DNA of 43,185 nucleotides from Clostridium sp. CAG:465 (GCA_000433755.1 FR891279.1:1-43185); one strand, 5' to 3'; positions 25,438-33,860 are shown, counted from the stretch's first letter. Notes: a model not told the origin generated them from the letters alone. Translations and numbers: made by a program.

Positions 25438-25752
25438 TTATTGTGATTCATTAATTCTTTCTGTGTAAGTTATCATAAAGCAGTCATCTCTACAGTATGT
25501 AGTAGGTAGAATTGTTATATCAAGAATCTCATATTTTCGTTTGTCAAGACTTTCAAGGAAATCAATATATTTATTTTGAGAGTCTGTTCTAAAGAAGAAA
25601 TATGAGCCCTCAGATGAAACTGTAATTTCATCCGAATGCGAAGCATTACCTACACCACCAGAATTATTTGTTTTTTCTTCTGATGAGCATGCACAAAGTG
25701 ACACACACATTACCAGGGCGATAATCATCGCAAGTATTTTCCGCTTTGTCAT
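25438..25752 (-). CDS. Small putative lipoprotein, unknown function
   Basis: The 104-aa protein starts with a basic MTKRK, a hydrophobic stretch, and the lipobox LCAC (cysteine at about 22), so it is probably exported and lipid-anchored. The mature part is a serine/glycine-rich linker then a compact domain (FFFRTDSQNKYIDFLESLDK ... YCRDDCFMITY) with two cysteines that could pair. The signal-peptide end is visibly richer in G and C than neighbouring genes, which suggests acquisition. A GGAGG site and a terminator bracket it; it is monocistronic. The family is not recognised. Confidence 0.75.
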   Translation of the reverse strand: MTKRKILAMIIALVMCVSLCACSSEEKTNNSGGVGNASHSDEITVSSEGSYFFFRTDSQNKYIDFLESLDKRKYEILDITILPTTYCRDDCFMITYTERINESQ

Positions 25753-25954
25753 TACAAATCCTCCTGTTTAAAGTCCAAAAGACTATATTGTAGTATATAT
25801 TTTAACATAAATTAATATAAAAATAAAGTGATTACATGTTTAATTTTGCCATTTATAAATATTATCACTTTTTCAAATAGAACCTTAATTAAATATAGAT
25901 TAATTTAAAAGTATATGATACAATAAAATAGATTTAATTTTGAGGATGGTGGCT

Positions 25955-26791
25955 ATGAATAAATGGATTAAAAATAATTATAAAGCTATTATTATTTGGG
26001 TATTTTTTGAACTTGTTGCAGTTATATTATACTTAACTACTAAAAATCTTTTTTACCTCTTAAATTTTTCATATATAGGTACATGTATTACTGTTGGAAG
26101 TTATCTTTATATGAATAATATAAAATATGCAAGAAATGTTGTACAATTTGCAGTTGGACTCTATATGCTTATTTATCTTGGTATAATATCAAATGAAAAT
26201 ATGCAAATAGAAGGTTTTTGGTATTATTTGTTTTTAGGTGTATTTGAAGCAGCAGTTATTCATTACCTTGTGGCAAAAATAATCGGACCAATTATTTTTG
26301 GAAGAGGTTGGTGTGGTTATGCATGTTGGACTGGAATGATACTAGATCTTCTACCATATAAAGTTCCAAAAGAAAAAAGGAAAAAACTTGGATTTATTAG
26401 ATATATAACATTTTCACTTTCATTCATTTTTGTAGCAATTCTTTTTATATTTAAATTTGATAATCTAAGTAACATTATATTTTGGGCTTTTATAATAGGA
26501 AATGTTATATATTATATTACAGGTATATCACTTGCATTTATATTTAAAGATAACAGGGCCTTTTGTAAATATATTTGTCCTATTACAATATTTTTAAAGC
26601 CAGCAAGTTATTTTGCATTAATCAGAGTAAAACGTGATAAAGATAAATGTATTAACTGTAAAAAATGTATTAAATCTTGCCCTATGAATGTAGATATGTT
26701 AGATAACTCAAGAAAAAGAAAAAATGCAACTGAATGTATTTTATGCAATAATTGTGTTAGAAATTGTCCTAAAAAAGCTTTACATTTATAA
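25955..26791 (+). CDS. NapH/CcoG-like membrane protein with two 4Fe-4S clusters
   Basis: The 278-aa protein has about five to six transmembrane helices, a membrane-proximal cysteine motif (GRGWCGYACWTGM), a second (FCKYICPI), and a C-terminal bacterial ferredoxin domain with CINCKKCIKSCP and CILCNNCVRNCP for two 4Fe-4S clusters. It belongs with NapH/NosR-like quinol-linked electron-transfer proteins. No partner reductase is nearby, so the acceptor is unknown. ATG 25955 with GAGG-GGTGG upstream fits better than TTG 25940. A hairpin terminator follows. Confidence 0.85.
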   Translation: MNKWIKNNYKAIIIWVFFELVAVILYLTTKNLFYLLNFSYIGTCITVGSYLYMNNIKYARNVVQFAVGLYMLIYLGIISNENMQIEGFWYYLFLGVFEAAVIHYLVAKIIGPIIFGRGWCGYACWTGMILDLLPYKVPKEKRKKLGFIRYITFSLSFIFVAILFIFKFDNLSNIIFWAFIIGNVIYYITGISLAFIFKDNRAFCKYICPITIFLKPASYFALIRVKRDKDKCINCKKCIKSCPMNVDMLDNSRKRKNATECILCNNCVRNCPKKALHL

Positions 26792-26798
26792 AAATATA

Positions 26799-26835
26799 AA
26801 TGCTTCACTTAAACTAAAAGTGGAGCATTTTTTCT
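26799..26835 (+). terminator. Terminator of the NapH-like gene
   Basis: AATGCTTCACTT / AAGTGGAGCATT with a seven-base loop and six Ts. Confidence 0.8.
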
Positions 26836-27023
26836 TCTATCATACTAACATAGAAATTTGTTATAATATAAGTTATACATAAAAATATACGAGTTAAATT
26901 AACTAATATTCCTAGATTTTTTTATTTTTATATGATATAATAGCTTGAAATTTTTTTGTAATCTCTTTTTCATTATATTGTATATAATGAAATATTGTAA
27001 AACATAATTGAAGGAGAAATAAA

Positions 27024-27395
27024 ATGAAAGAAATACTATTTATTAAGGTTGAAAAATCCAAAAATATACAATTTTGTTATGGTACAATGTCAAAACGGTT
27101 AGATAGAAAAAAACTGTTTAACTTTCTTTTAACAAAATCGGTACAAATATATTCACACCATGAATTTTATAACAGTAGTGTTAAATCTTTCTACCATGAT
27201 GCATATGATTTTATAATTAAAAATTTGGATAAGATAAACCATATTCAAATATATATAGATAACGCAATTGAATTATGGTCTGGTAATCGTAATTCTTCTA
27301 AATTAATTGTTTTTGAAGATTATGATTTTTGTCACAATGAACTTACTTCAAAATTACTAAAGGAACTTATAGAATTTACTAACAATACTAATTAG
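27024..27395 (+). CDS. Unknown 123-aa cytoplasmic protein with a partial duplicate nearby
   Basis: I do not recognise this protein. It lacks signal peptide or membrane segments and is rich in aromatic, lysine and asparagine residues. The middle carries KSVQIYSHHEFYNSSVKSFY and the C-terminal half FIIKNLDKINHIQIYIDNA. A GAAGGAG site precedes the ATG. Its 3' half plus terminator recur, decayed, at about 29098-29330. It is a single gene in the accessory region. Confidence 0.65.
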   Translation: MKEILFIKVEKSKNIQFCYGTMSKRLDRKKLFNFLLTKSVQIYSHHEFYNSSVKSFYHDAYDFIIKNLDKINHIQIYIDNAIELWSGNRNSSKLIVFEDYDFCHNELTSKLLKELIEFTNNTN

Positions 27396-27410
27396 AACTA
27401 AAATTTTATT

Positions 27411-27446
27411 TAAGAGTGTCATAAATAAATTTATGGCACTCTCTTT
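27411..27446 (+). terminator. Terminator of the 123-aa protein gene
   Basis: AAGAGTGTCATAAAT pairs with ATTTATGGCACTCTCTTT, with a short loop and T run. A near copy occurs at about 29290-29325. Confidence 0.75.
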
Positions 27447-27643
27447 AAATGTGGTAATTAAGTTTCTAATATAATTTGATTTATTATTTAGCATATTTTT
27501 TATTGTAAAAAAATAGAAAATCTGATAAAATGTAGTTGTGTAATTTTAAAATAAAATATATTACGATAAATTTGTTAACTTAGCAAGATACTATAGTTGA
27601 TATGATATTTACTACAAAATTAATTGGATTATGGAGGGAAAAA

Positions 27644-28291
27644 ATGATATTAGCAATAATTGAAAGAATCGAAGATATAAAAGAAAGAGCGCCATTTAAT
27701 AATAGATATTATTTAACAGAGTATTATAAAAAAATATTTGATGAATTAGATATATTATTGTTTCCTATTATTTCTACTACAAACTTAGAAAAAGTTTGTA
27801 ATATATGCGATGGACTTATTATAACAGGAAGCTGTATTGATATTCCACCACATTATTATAATGAAAATCCTGTTCCAAATAAAAATTATGATATAGACGA
27901 ATTCAAATTAGATAAAGAAGCAATTAAATTATTTTCTAATGACAACAAGCCAATCTTAGGAATTTGCGGAGGTCTTCAGTCAATAAATGTATATTTTGGT
28001 GGTAGTTTAAATCAAAAAATTGAAAATCACGATTTAAAAAATAAACTACATAAAATACATATTAAAGATGGTAGTTTTTTAAATTCAGTATACAAAGAAA
28101 ATGCTAATGTTAATTCATATCATAAACAGTCTATAAAAGATGTTGCTAATCAATTTATAATTTCTGCAAAATCTGATGATGGAACAATTGAGGCAATTGA
28201 AAAAGGAAATATTATTGCTGTTCAATGGCATCCTGAAGAAATGAATGACATCTTATTCTTTGAAAAATTTATAAAAACTTTCTTTGATTAA
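27644..28291 (+). CDS. Class I glutamine amidotransferase-like hydrolase (PuuD/gamma-Glu-GABA hydrolase family)
   Basis: The 215-aa protein has the amidotransferase nucleophile elbow PILGICGGLQSINVYFGG (Cys108), a VNSYHKQSI segment, and the histidine-glutamate pair in VQWHPEEM (about 191-198). This completes a Cys-His-Glu triad. The family hydrolyses gamma-glutamyl amides such as gamma-glutamyl-GABA; the true substrate is not known. ATG 27644 follows GGAGGG; an in-frame ATG at 27602 lacks a site. It is monocistronic, with a terminator at 28371-28414, and lies between the two copies of the duplicated sequence. Confidence 0.87.
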   Translation: MILAIIERIEDIKERAPFNNRYYLTEYYKKIFDELDILLFPIISTTNLEKVCNICDGLIITGSCIDIPPHYYNENPVPNKNYDIDEFKLDKEAIKLFSNDNKPILGICGGLQSINVYFGGSLNQKIENHDLKNKLHKIHIKDGSFLNSVYKENANVNSYHKQSIKDVANQFIISAKSDDGTIEAIEKGNIIAVQWHPEEMNDILFFEKFIKTFFD

Positions 28292-28370
28292 TAGTATTGG
28301 AATTCTAATATTAGAATTTATACATGAGCATAACTTCAGTGCTGTCTAAATATAAACTTAATTCCAAATA

Positions 28371-28414
28371 TAACAAGAGGAAAAAATTACTTTGATATTT
28401 TTTCCTCTTGTTTT
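28371..28414 (+). terminator. Terminator of the amidotransferase gene
   Basis: AACAAGAGGAAAAAAT / ATTTTTTCCTCTTGTT, then TTGT. It is about 80 bases past the stop. Confidence 0.7.
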
Positions 28415-28435
28415 GTATTATTTATATAAAATAAA

Positions 28436-28462
28436 AACTCACGAACATTAAGTCCGTAAGTT
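28436..28462 (-). terminator. Terminator of tRNA-Gly
   Basis: On minus, AACTTACG / CGTGAGTT (one mismatch) is followed by TTTATTTTA, ten bases after the tRNA CCA end. Confidence 0.65.
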
Positions 28463-28471
28463 GTCTTCAAA

Positions 28472-28545
28472 TGGAGCGGAATGTGGGAATCGAACCCACG
28501 TCAAAAGATCGGAAGCCTTCTATTCTACCACTAAACTAATTCCGC
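28472..28545 (-). tRNA. tRNA-Gly (anticodon UCC)
   Basis: The acceptor GCGGAAT pairs with ATTCCGC, and CCA is encoded. The T arm is GTGGG-TTCGATT-CCCAC. The anticodon loop CTTCCGA gives UCC. Full cloverleaf, 74 bases. Confidence 0.95.
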
Positions 28546-28642
28546 ATAATTAGTATGTATATATAATAACATTTTATACATTAATAATCAATATTTTTAT
28601 ACAATTTTTAAAAAATACATATATATTAAAATTAGTTAAAAG

Positions 28643-28685
28643 ATTCCATGGTAATTAAACACAAATATTTAATTACCATGGATTT
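28643..28685 (-). terminator. Terminator of the truncated lipoprotein-like gene
   Basis: ATTCCATGGTAATTAAA / TTTAATTACCATGGAT, a long near-perfect stem; on minus it leads into a T-rich run. Confidence 0.7.
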
Positions 28686-28695
28686 TAATATAAAT

Positions 28696-29100
28696 TTATT
28701 CACTTATATTGTTTAGTTCACTTGAAATGTCAGAATATCCTGGTAGAAGAGCATTTGTTATTTCATCTTTATCTCCTGATAAATTCCAAGTTCTATCTTT
28801 CCTCTTTAAAGTAACCGTAATATTATTTGTTTCAGTTTTTATATCATCAGAATTATATATTTTTTCAAATTCTTCATTTAATTTTTTATTTAATTGTGGT
28901 TCAAACATATCTTCTAAATCTGTAGAGAATGATAATATTAAAATTTTGGAAAACATTTTTTCAAAATCACTTCCAACATTCTTGTTTGTAACTTTAAGTC
29001 CAACTTCACATTCATTAAACTTAGGTTTTACAGATACAACTTCGTAATTTAAATTCTTTAGCATTATTTTCATTATCAATTCTATTTCTTCTTTATCTTA
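28696..29100 (-). pseudogene. 5'-truncated gene for a lipoprotein-type C-terminal domain
   Basis: The frame encodes about 130 residues resembling the C-terminal domain of DUF4878/DUF5105-like lipoproteins (YEVVSVKPKFNECEVGLKVT, then NKNVGSDFEKMF). Sense coding continues upstream of every start codon (DKEEIELIMKIM) and breaks at a TAA near 29100. That is exactly where sequence copied from the 27024 gene begins. There is no signal peptide and no ribosome binding site before the TTG at 29079. The N-terminal half was probably removed by the rearrangement. The reading frame itself is otherwise intact. Confidence 0.65.
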
Positions 29101-29330
29101 AATTTTTGATAAGATAAATCACATTCAAATATATAGTGATAATGCAATTAAATTATGGTCTGATAACCAAAATTCTTCTAAATTAATTATTTCTAAGATT
29201 ATGATTTTTATCACAATGAACTTACTTAAAAATTACTAAAGTAACTTATAGAATTTGCTAACAATACTAATTAGGTCTAAGATTTTATCTAAGAGTGTCA
29301 TAAAATAAAATTTATGACACTCTTTTTAAA
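29098..29330 (+). pseudogene. Decayed copy of the 3' half and terminator of the 27024 gene
   Basis: From about 29101 the sequence follows the segment 27215-27445 base for base with scattered substitutions and small indels. Shared blocks include GATAAGATAAA, GCAATT-AATTATGGTCTG, AATTCTTCTAAATTAATT and CTAACAATACTAATTAG, then the terminator with AAGAGTGTCATAAA. Frameshifts and stops make it non-coding. It is in the same orientation as the parent, 1.9 kb away. Confidence 0.88.
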
Positions 29331-29378
29331 TACAAAATAATAAATTTCTAAATATTATCATTTGAATTTAGTAGTTTT

Positions 29379-29936
29379 TCATTCAATATTTAATTCAATA
29401 ATAGAATTAAATTTTTTTGATTTAAATTCTATTATATGATATGTTTTTTTCATTGACAATTTAAACTTATATGTTTTTCCCATAAAATTCACACATATTT
29501 TAAATTTATTAAAATTTTTTAATTCTTCTGGTAACTTTACTGTTGCAGAAAAACTTACAAAGTTTAATTCTTTAAATTGCTTAAATGGTTGTACAAGTTC
29601 AACAATTTGATTTCTCATATAATTTTTTCTTATACACGGTGTAATAAATATCCGAGCTCCACCAAAAATATAAGTTTGATTATAATCGATATTATAGCTG
29701 TCTAAATCATCGTAGATCTTATATAAAGTAGTTAAATCTACGCCCATTACTTTCTTGTCTTTCTTGTCACATAATTTTTCCTTACAGCAAATTATAAATT
29801 TAAATAAATTTTCATCCCCTCCAACATCGGGGTGAACTATTTTTGAAAGTCTTCTAAAGTTTCTATTAACATCTTCTTTAGTAAAACCTTCGCTTAATCC
29901 AAAAATTTCTAAGGCAGTTTTTCTAGTAACATCCAT
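29379..29936 (-). CDS. J-domain (DnaJ-like) protein
   Basis: The 185-aa protein begins with a J domain: ALEIFGLSEGFTKEDVNRNF, then RRLSKIVHPDVGGDENLFKFI with the HPD motif at about 36-38 that stimulates DnaK ATPase. The remaining ~115 residues are a beta-rich domain I cannot name, without DnaJ zinc fingers or Gly/Phe region. It is thus a class III J protein, likely bringing a specific client to DnaK. GGAGG precedes the ATG. The neighbouring gap 29937-30241 holds only a small hairpin (30137-30162) and AT-rich sequence. Confidence 0.85.
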   Translation of the reverse strand: MDVTRKTALEIFGLSEGFTKEDVNRNFRRLSKIVHPDVGGDENLFKFIICCKEKLCDKKDKKVMGVDLTTLYKIYDDLDSYNIDYNQTYIFGGARIFITPCIRKNYMRNQIVELVQPFKQFKELNFVSFSATVKLPEELKNFNKFKICVNFMGKTYKFKLSMKKTYHIIEFKSKKFNSIIELNIE

Positions 29937-30241
29937 TTTGATTTCCTCCTGTAAAATAAAATTAAAAATAGTCTATCATTACTATTTAACATTATATATT
30001 TTATTATTCTAAATCAAATGCTCCCCCTCTTTCAATAATGAATATTTATTTAAATATGTTAATTAATTTCTTCAAAGAATTTTTTGCATTAAAGTTTTTT
30101 ATCAATAATTTTCTATATATAAAATTAAAAAAATTTTTCACTCACTATTTAGTGAAAAAATATAAAATAAATTTAATACATCATATACTACCATATTTTA
30201 TGCTTTTTTTCAACACTATTTTTTATTTTCAGAGATTTAAA

Positions 30242-30437
30242 TTAAATCATATGATTTTTGTATGCTTCTGCCTCTAATATAGCCACTTCTTTTCTTGCAC
30301 ATAATTCTATTATTAATCCTATCTCTTGTTTTAAACTTCCATATATTTCCTGTCTTACTAAATTTTAGTGCAAATACTATATGATACTTGCATTCCCATG
30401 TTGTATGTGATAAACTTTCTTTGTATGATTTTTTCAT
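30242..30437 (-). pseudogene. tnpA: IS200-type TnpA (Y1 transposase) fragment with frameshift
   Basis: From ATG 30437 the frame reads MKKSYKESLSHTTWECKYHI and VFALKF, a textbook IS200 transposase start. After about 30 codons the frame shifts and goes on as EIYGSLKQEIGLIIELCA and RKEVAILEAEAYKNHM to a stop at 30242. The HUH motif is degenerate (KNHM where DHIHM is expected), and the rest, including the catalytic tyrosine, is deleted. AGAAGGAG before the ATG is still intact. An immobile relic. Confidence 0.88.
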
Positions 30438-30577
30438 ACGATCATCTCCTTCTATATAATTTATTTGGCTGTCGAACCTTTTAAATTATATCACAAGGAG
30501 ATATTTTTTCTATTACTCTGCTCAACGCTAAAAACTTTCCTGAACCACACACATAGCATGTGATTTTCTCTAAAAAT

Positions 30578-30606
30578 AAAAAAAGACAAGCCGTTTATAG
30601 CTTGCC
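30578..30606 (-). terminator. Terminator of the tRNA-Ile2/Met and tRNA-Tyr unit
   Basis: On minus, GGCAAGC-TATAAACG-GCTTGTC followed by seven Ts, about 20 bases past tRNA-Tyr. Confidence 0.8.
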
Positions 30607-30626
30607 TAGGTTTCATAGTTTTTATA

Positions 30627-30712
30627 TGGTGGGCAGGGATGGATTCGAACCATCGTAGGCGGAAGCCAACAGATTTACAGTCTGCCCCCTTTAACCACTC
30701 GGGCACCTACCC
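30627..30712 (-). tRNA. tRNA-Tyr (anticodon GUA)
   Basis: Acceptor GGGTAGG pairs with CCTGCCC, and CCA is encoded. The anticodon loop CTGTAAA gives GUA. A long variable arm (class II) is present, as expected for bacterial tRNA-Tyr. Confidence 0.95.
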
Positions 30713-30731
30713 AAATATGATATATAAAAAG

Positions 30732-30808
30732 TGGTGGGCCTTCAGGGATTCGAACCCCGGACCATCCGGTTATGAGCCGGGTGCTCTGACCAACTGAGCT
30801 AAAGGCCC
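30732..30808 (-). tRNA. tRNA with anticodon CAU, probably Ile2 (lysidine) rather than Met
   Basis: Acceptor GGGCCTT pairs with AAGGCCC, CCA is encoded, and the T arm is CGGGG-TTCGAAT-CCCTG. The anticodon loop CTCATAA gives CAU. The G1-C72 pair rules out the initiator pattern. Ile2 is preferred from overall similarity to known Ile2 genes; elongator Met is possible. It is 19 bases upstream of tRNA-Tyr on the same strand. Confidence 0.88.
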
Positions 30809-30892
30809 GCTTCTATGGAACAAATATATTATAATAGAAATACTAAAGAATGTCAATAGTTTATAAAGAAGTTTTTTTATTTTTTTGACAAA

Positions 30893-30920
30893 TTAATAAG
30901 CTACTAATGTAGCTTATTAA
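30893..30920 (-). terminator. Terminator of murC
   Basis: Perfect stem TTAATAAGCTAC / GTAGCTTATTAA four bases after the stop; on minus a T-rich run follows (30870-30888). Confidence 0.7.
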
Positions 30921-30923
30921 CTT

Positions 30924-32330
30924 TTATAGTTTATCGCTTAAATGTGTAATATTACCTGCACCAATTGTAAGTATAATATCTCCTGGTTTCATATTTTCTT
31001 TTAAATACTTTCTTATTTCATCAAATGTTGGTAAATATATTGCGTTAACTTTGTTATTAACCAATTTTTCAACTAAATCCTTAGATGAAATAGTACCATC
31101 ATCTTTTTCTCTAGCTGCATATATATCTGCAATTATTGCAATATCAGCATCTGAAAATGCTGTAGCAAAATCATTTAATAATTCCTTAGTTCTTGAAAAT
31201 GTATGCGGTTGAAATATTGCAATAATTCTTTTATGTTCTTTTTGTTTTGCTGCTGCAAGTGTAGATTTTATTTCTGTTGGATGATGAGCATAGTCATCAT
31301 ATACAAGAATATTTTTACCAATTTCTTTTTTGAATTCAAACCTTCTTTTTGCACCTGAAAATTCATTTAAACTTTTTTGCATCTTTTTAAATGATATTCC
31401 ATGCGCATATGAAGTAGTAATTGAAGCTAAAGCATCATATACATTATGAATTCCTGGTACTGTTAAATAGAATTTATATGAATCATCTGTCTTTTCGTTA
31501 AATACTTCAAATGAATAAAATCCCTTAATATTACAAGATATATTTTTTGCGTATATTGTAGCTGTTGGATCTCCAATAGAAAAAGTGTATATTCTTACCT
31601 GTTTTTTAGATAATTCTTCACTTAATTCATTAACTACATCCATACAATTCATATCATCTTTATTAATAACAAGTATTCCGTCTTTAGGAAGCATTAATAT
31701 AAATTTTTTAAATGATTCTTTTATTTCCTCTATTCCAGAGAAATAATCAAGATGATCCTCATCTATATTTAAAACAGTAGCAGTTTGATGTGGGAAATTA
31801 AGAAAACTATCTACATATTCACAAGATTCAAGTATAAAGTAATTAGAATCTCCTATTCTATAATTTAAATTTCCAAGCTTTTTAAATTTTCCACCAACCT
31901 GAACATTTGGATCAAGTCCAGCATCAATAAAAATTGAAGAAACCATTGAAGTAGTCGTTGTTTTTCCGTGTGTACCACATATACAAATAGGAGTTTTGTA
32001 ACTATTTAAAAGTATTCCTAAAAATTTTGCTCTTTCATATAAAGGTTTATTCAAAGCTTTAGCCCTTACAAATTCTGGATCATGTTGATTTATAGCTGAA
32101 GTATACACAACGATATCTGCATCTTTTACCCATTCAGCATTTGAACCAATAAATACAGGAATTCCATTTTTTGTTAATATATCTATCATATCACCTTCAT
32201 TTTTATCAGAACCTGTTACTTCATATCCAGCTTTTTGTAATATGATAGCAATTCCACTCATACTTACTCCACCAATTCCTATCATATGTATTTTTTTTAC
32301 TTTTTCTAATCCTTTAAATTTTTTTATCAT
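30924..32330 (-). CDS. murC: UDP-N-acetylmuramate-L-alanine ligase MurC
   Basis: MurC adds L-alanine to UDP-MurNAc, the first step of stem-peptide synthesis in the cytoplasm. The 468-aa protein has the N-terminal IGIGGVSMSGIA, the ATPase loop CICGTHGKTTTTSM, NIDEDHLDYF, and a DDYAHHPTEI motif typical of MurC. Length is normal. GGTG lies before ATG 32330. It is transcribed alone from a strong promoter, divergent from a TPR protein. Confidence 0.97.
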   Translation of the reverse strand: MIKKFKGLEKVKKIHMIGIGGVSMSGIAIILQKAGYEVTGSDKNEGDMIDILTKNGIPVFIGSNAEWVKDADIVVYTSAINQHDPEFVRAKALNKPLYERAKFLGILLNSYKTPICICGTHGKTTTTSMVSSIFIDAGLDPNVQVGGKFKKLGNLNYRIGDSNYFILESCEYVDSFLNFPHQTATVLNIDEDHLDYFSGIEEIKESFKKFILMLPKDGILVINKDDMNCMDVVNELSEELSKKQVRIYTFSIGDPTATIYAKNISCNIKGFYSFEVFNEKTDDSYKFYLTVPGIHNVYDALASITTSYAHGISFKKMQKSLNEFSGAKRRFEFKKEIGKNILVYDDYAHHPTEIKSTLAAAKQKEHKRIIAIFQPHTFSRTKELLNDFATAFSDADIAIIADIYAAREKDDGTISSKDLVEKLVNNKVNAIYLPTFDEIRKYLKENMKPGDIILTIGAGNITHLSDKL

Positions 32331-32363
32331 TTTTTCTCACACCTTTATTAAAATAACTTCTAT

Positions 32364-32392
32364 ATTATACTCTAAATTTAACCATTAGTCAA
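32364..32392 (-). promoter_or_regulatory. Promoter of murC
   Basis: On minus: TTGACT (32387-32392), 17-base spacer, TATAAT (32364-32369). Confidence 0.75.
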
Positions 32393-32441
32393 TTTTTTAA
32401 TTCTATTTTTGTCTAAACATGTCAAATATCTATACATATTA

Positions 32442-32470
32442 TTGAATGATATAAAAATATGATATATAAT
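32442..32470 (+). promoter_or_regulatory. Promoter of the TPR protein gene
   Basis: TTGAAT (32442-32447), 17-base spacer, TATAAT (32465-32470). Confidence 0.65.
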
Positions 32471-32494
32471 GCAAATATTAGGAGGATCATATAA

Positions 32495-33634
32495 ATGATT
32501 GTTGAAAAGTTTGGAATTTTGTTAATCTCTATTATTTTAATGGTAATGTTAAGCATAAAATATATAAAAAGATATTATCCTGCTAATCTATTTTTTATAT
32601 CTTTTATGTCATTTATAAATGCAATATATACATATTTAAGTATATATAATATATATATAAGCCCATATATTATTTTATTTATATATTTTTTTACTATTAT
32701 TATCCCTCTTTTTCTTGTTATATTACAATATAATAACATTATACTAAAAAAACAAATTACATATTACATTATGAAATATTTATTTAAAACTAAAGAATAT
32801 GATAAAGTAATAAAATATATAACAAAACTTGTAACAATGTATGGAAGAACAAATGAATACATGTATATATTAGGTGAGTGTTACAAGAATAAAAATGATT
32901 ATATAAATGCAAGAGATTCATTTGCATTTGCCATAGAGCTTAATCCAAATGACTATTCGTCATGTTATGAGTTAGGATTAATTCTTGATGAGACAAATAA
33001 AAAAGAAGTAGCTTGTGCAATGTTTAGCAAAGCCTTAAAAATAAATCCAGATTTTTATGAAGCTGCTGAAGCACTTGGAATTTCTTTAACGAGCCAAGGC
33101 AAATTTAAAAAAGCTATACATGTATATAGAAAAATATTAACTAAATTTAGTAAATCATATGAACTATACTACAATATTGGTATGTTGGAAGCTGAAATGG
33201 GAGAATATGAAAATGCTATCGACGATTTTAAAAAATGTGTTGAACTAAAGCAAAATTTGTTTATGGCATACCACAATATAGGTAAATTATGCCTTGCACT
33301 AAATAGATATGATGAAGCAATTGAGGCATATAAAAAAATTACAAATTCAACCATATATGGAGCTAAGGCATATTTTAGACTTGCAACAATATTTGCTGAA
33401 AAAGAAGAATATGAAAAGTCAATGGCAAATTTAGAATATGCAATTGAACTTGATGAAACATTTATAAATGAGATTTCAAATGAATACTCCTTTAATAACA
33501 TGCGCAAAGAAATTAATAACTTTTTAGAAAAAAGAAAGTTACTAATTGAAAAGAAAAAATCAAATAAAAACTTCCTACTAAATAAATTTACACTCTTAAA
33601 AAAATCTAATAATGTTAAGATTAAAATTAGCTAG
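32495..33634 (+). CDS. Membrane-anchored tetratricopeptide-repeat protein
   Basis: The 379-aa protein has two N-terminal transmembrane segments (about 5-22 and 35-78, the second probably two helices) and then at least six TPR units between residues 105 and 335, recognisable by repeats such as NDYINARDSFAFAIELNPN, GEYENAIDDFKKCVELK and NRYDEAIEAYKKI. The tail is lysine-rich. TPRs are protein-binding scaffolds; with a membrane anchor this may organise an envelope complex. No partner is nearby besides divergent murC. A GGAGG start site is clear, and a terminator follows. Confidence 0.85.
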   Translation: MIVEKFGILLISIILMVMLSIKYIKRYYPANLFFISFMSFINAIYTYLSIYNIYISPYIILFIYFFTIIIPLFLVILQYNNIILKKQITYYIMKYLFKTKEYDKVIKYITKLVTMYGRTNEYMYILGECYKNKNDYINARDSFAFAIELNPNDYSSCYELGLILDETNKKEVACAMFSKALKINPDFYEAAEALGISLTSQGKFKKAIHVYRKILTKFSKSYELYYNIGMLEAEMGEYENAIDDFKKCVELKQNLFMAYHNIGKLCLALNRYDEAIEAYKKITNSTIYGAKAYFRLATIFAEKEEYEKSMANLEYAIELDETFINEISNEYSFNNMRKEINNFLEKRKLLIEKKKSNKNFLLNKFTLLKKSNNVKIKIS

Positions 33635-33661
33635 TCCTCTTTTTTTGAGGGCTTTTTTTTA
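33634..33661 (+). terminator. Terminator of the TPR protein gene
   Basis: CCTC-TTTTTT-TGAGGG followed by eight Ts, directly after the stop. Confidence 0.75.
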
Positions 33662-33668
33662 AAAATCG

Positions 33669-33697
33669 TTGCAAAGTATTATTTTTTATGATATACT
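33669..33697 (+). promoter_or_regulatory. Promoter of tRNA-Leu
   Basis: TTGCAA (33669-33674), 17-base spacer, TATACT (33692-33697), 18 bases before the tRNA. Confidence 0.65.
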
Positions 33698-33715
33698 AAT
33701 TGACGTATAACAAAT

Positions 33716-33802
33716 GCCGAAATGGTGGAATTGGCAGACGCGCCAGACTCAAAATCTGGTGGTAGCAATACCGTGTGGGTTCAAGTCCCACTTTCGGCAC
33801 CA
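33716..33802 (+). tRNA. tRNA-Leu (anticodon CAA)
   Basis: Acceptor GCCGAAA pairs with TTTCGGC, with ACCA encoded. The anticodon loop CTCAAAA gives CAA. A long variable arm (class II) and TTCAAGT T loop are present. 87 bases. Confidence 0.95.
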
Positions 33803-33812
33803 AGAAAATAAC

Positions 33813-33854
33813 AAGGTATAAAACTATTAAATATATCATAGTTTTATACCTTGT
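33813..33854. terminator. Bidirectional terminator between tRNA-Leu and ychF
   Basis: CAAGGTATAAAACTAT / ATAGTTTTATACCTTG around a ten-base loop, T-rich on both outer sides. It ends the tRNA on plus and ychF on minus. Confidence 0.8.
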
Positions 33855-33860
33855 TTCTAA

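Noticed and set aside
28709..29047. 112-codon plus-strand frame
   Set aside because: Reverse shadow of the truncated lipoprotein domain.
30038..30277. 79-codon plus-strand frame rich in Phe, Ile and Asn
   Set aside because: It has no ribosome binding site, low-complexity AT composition, and runs into the IS200 relic.
30491..30706. 71-codon minus frame
   Set aside because: It overlaps tRNA-Tyr and its terminator; not protein-coding.
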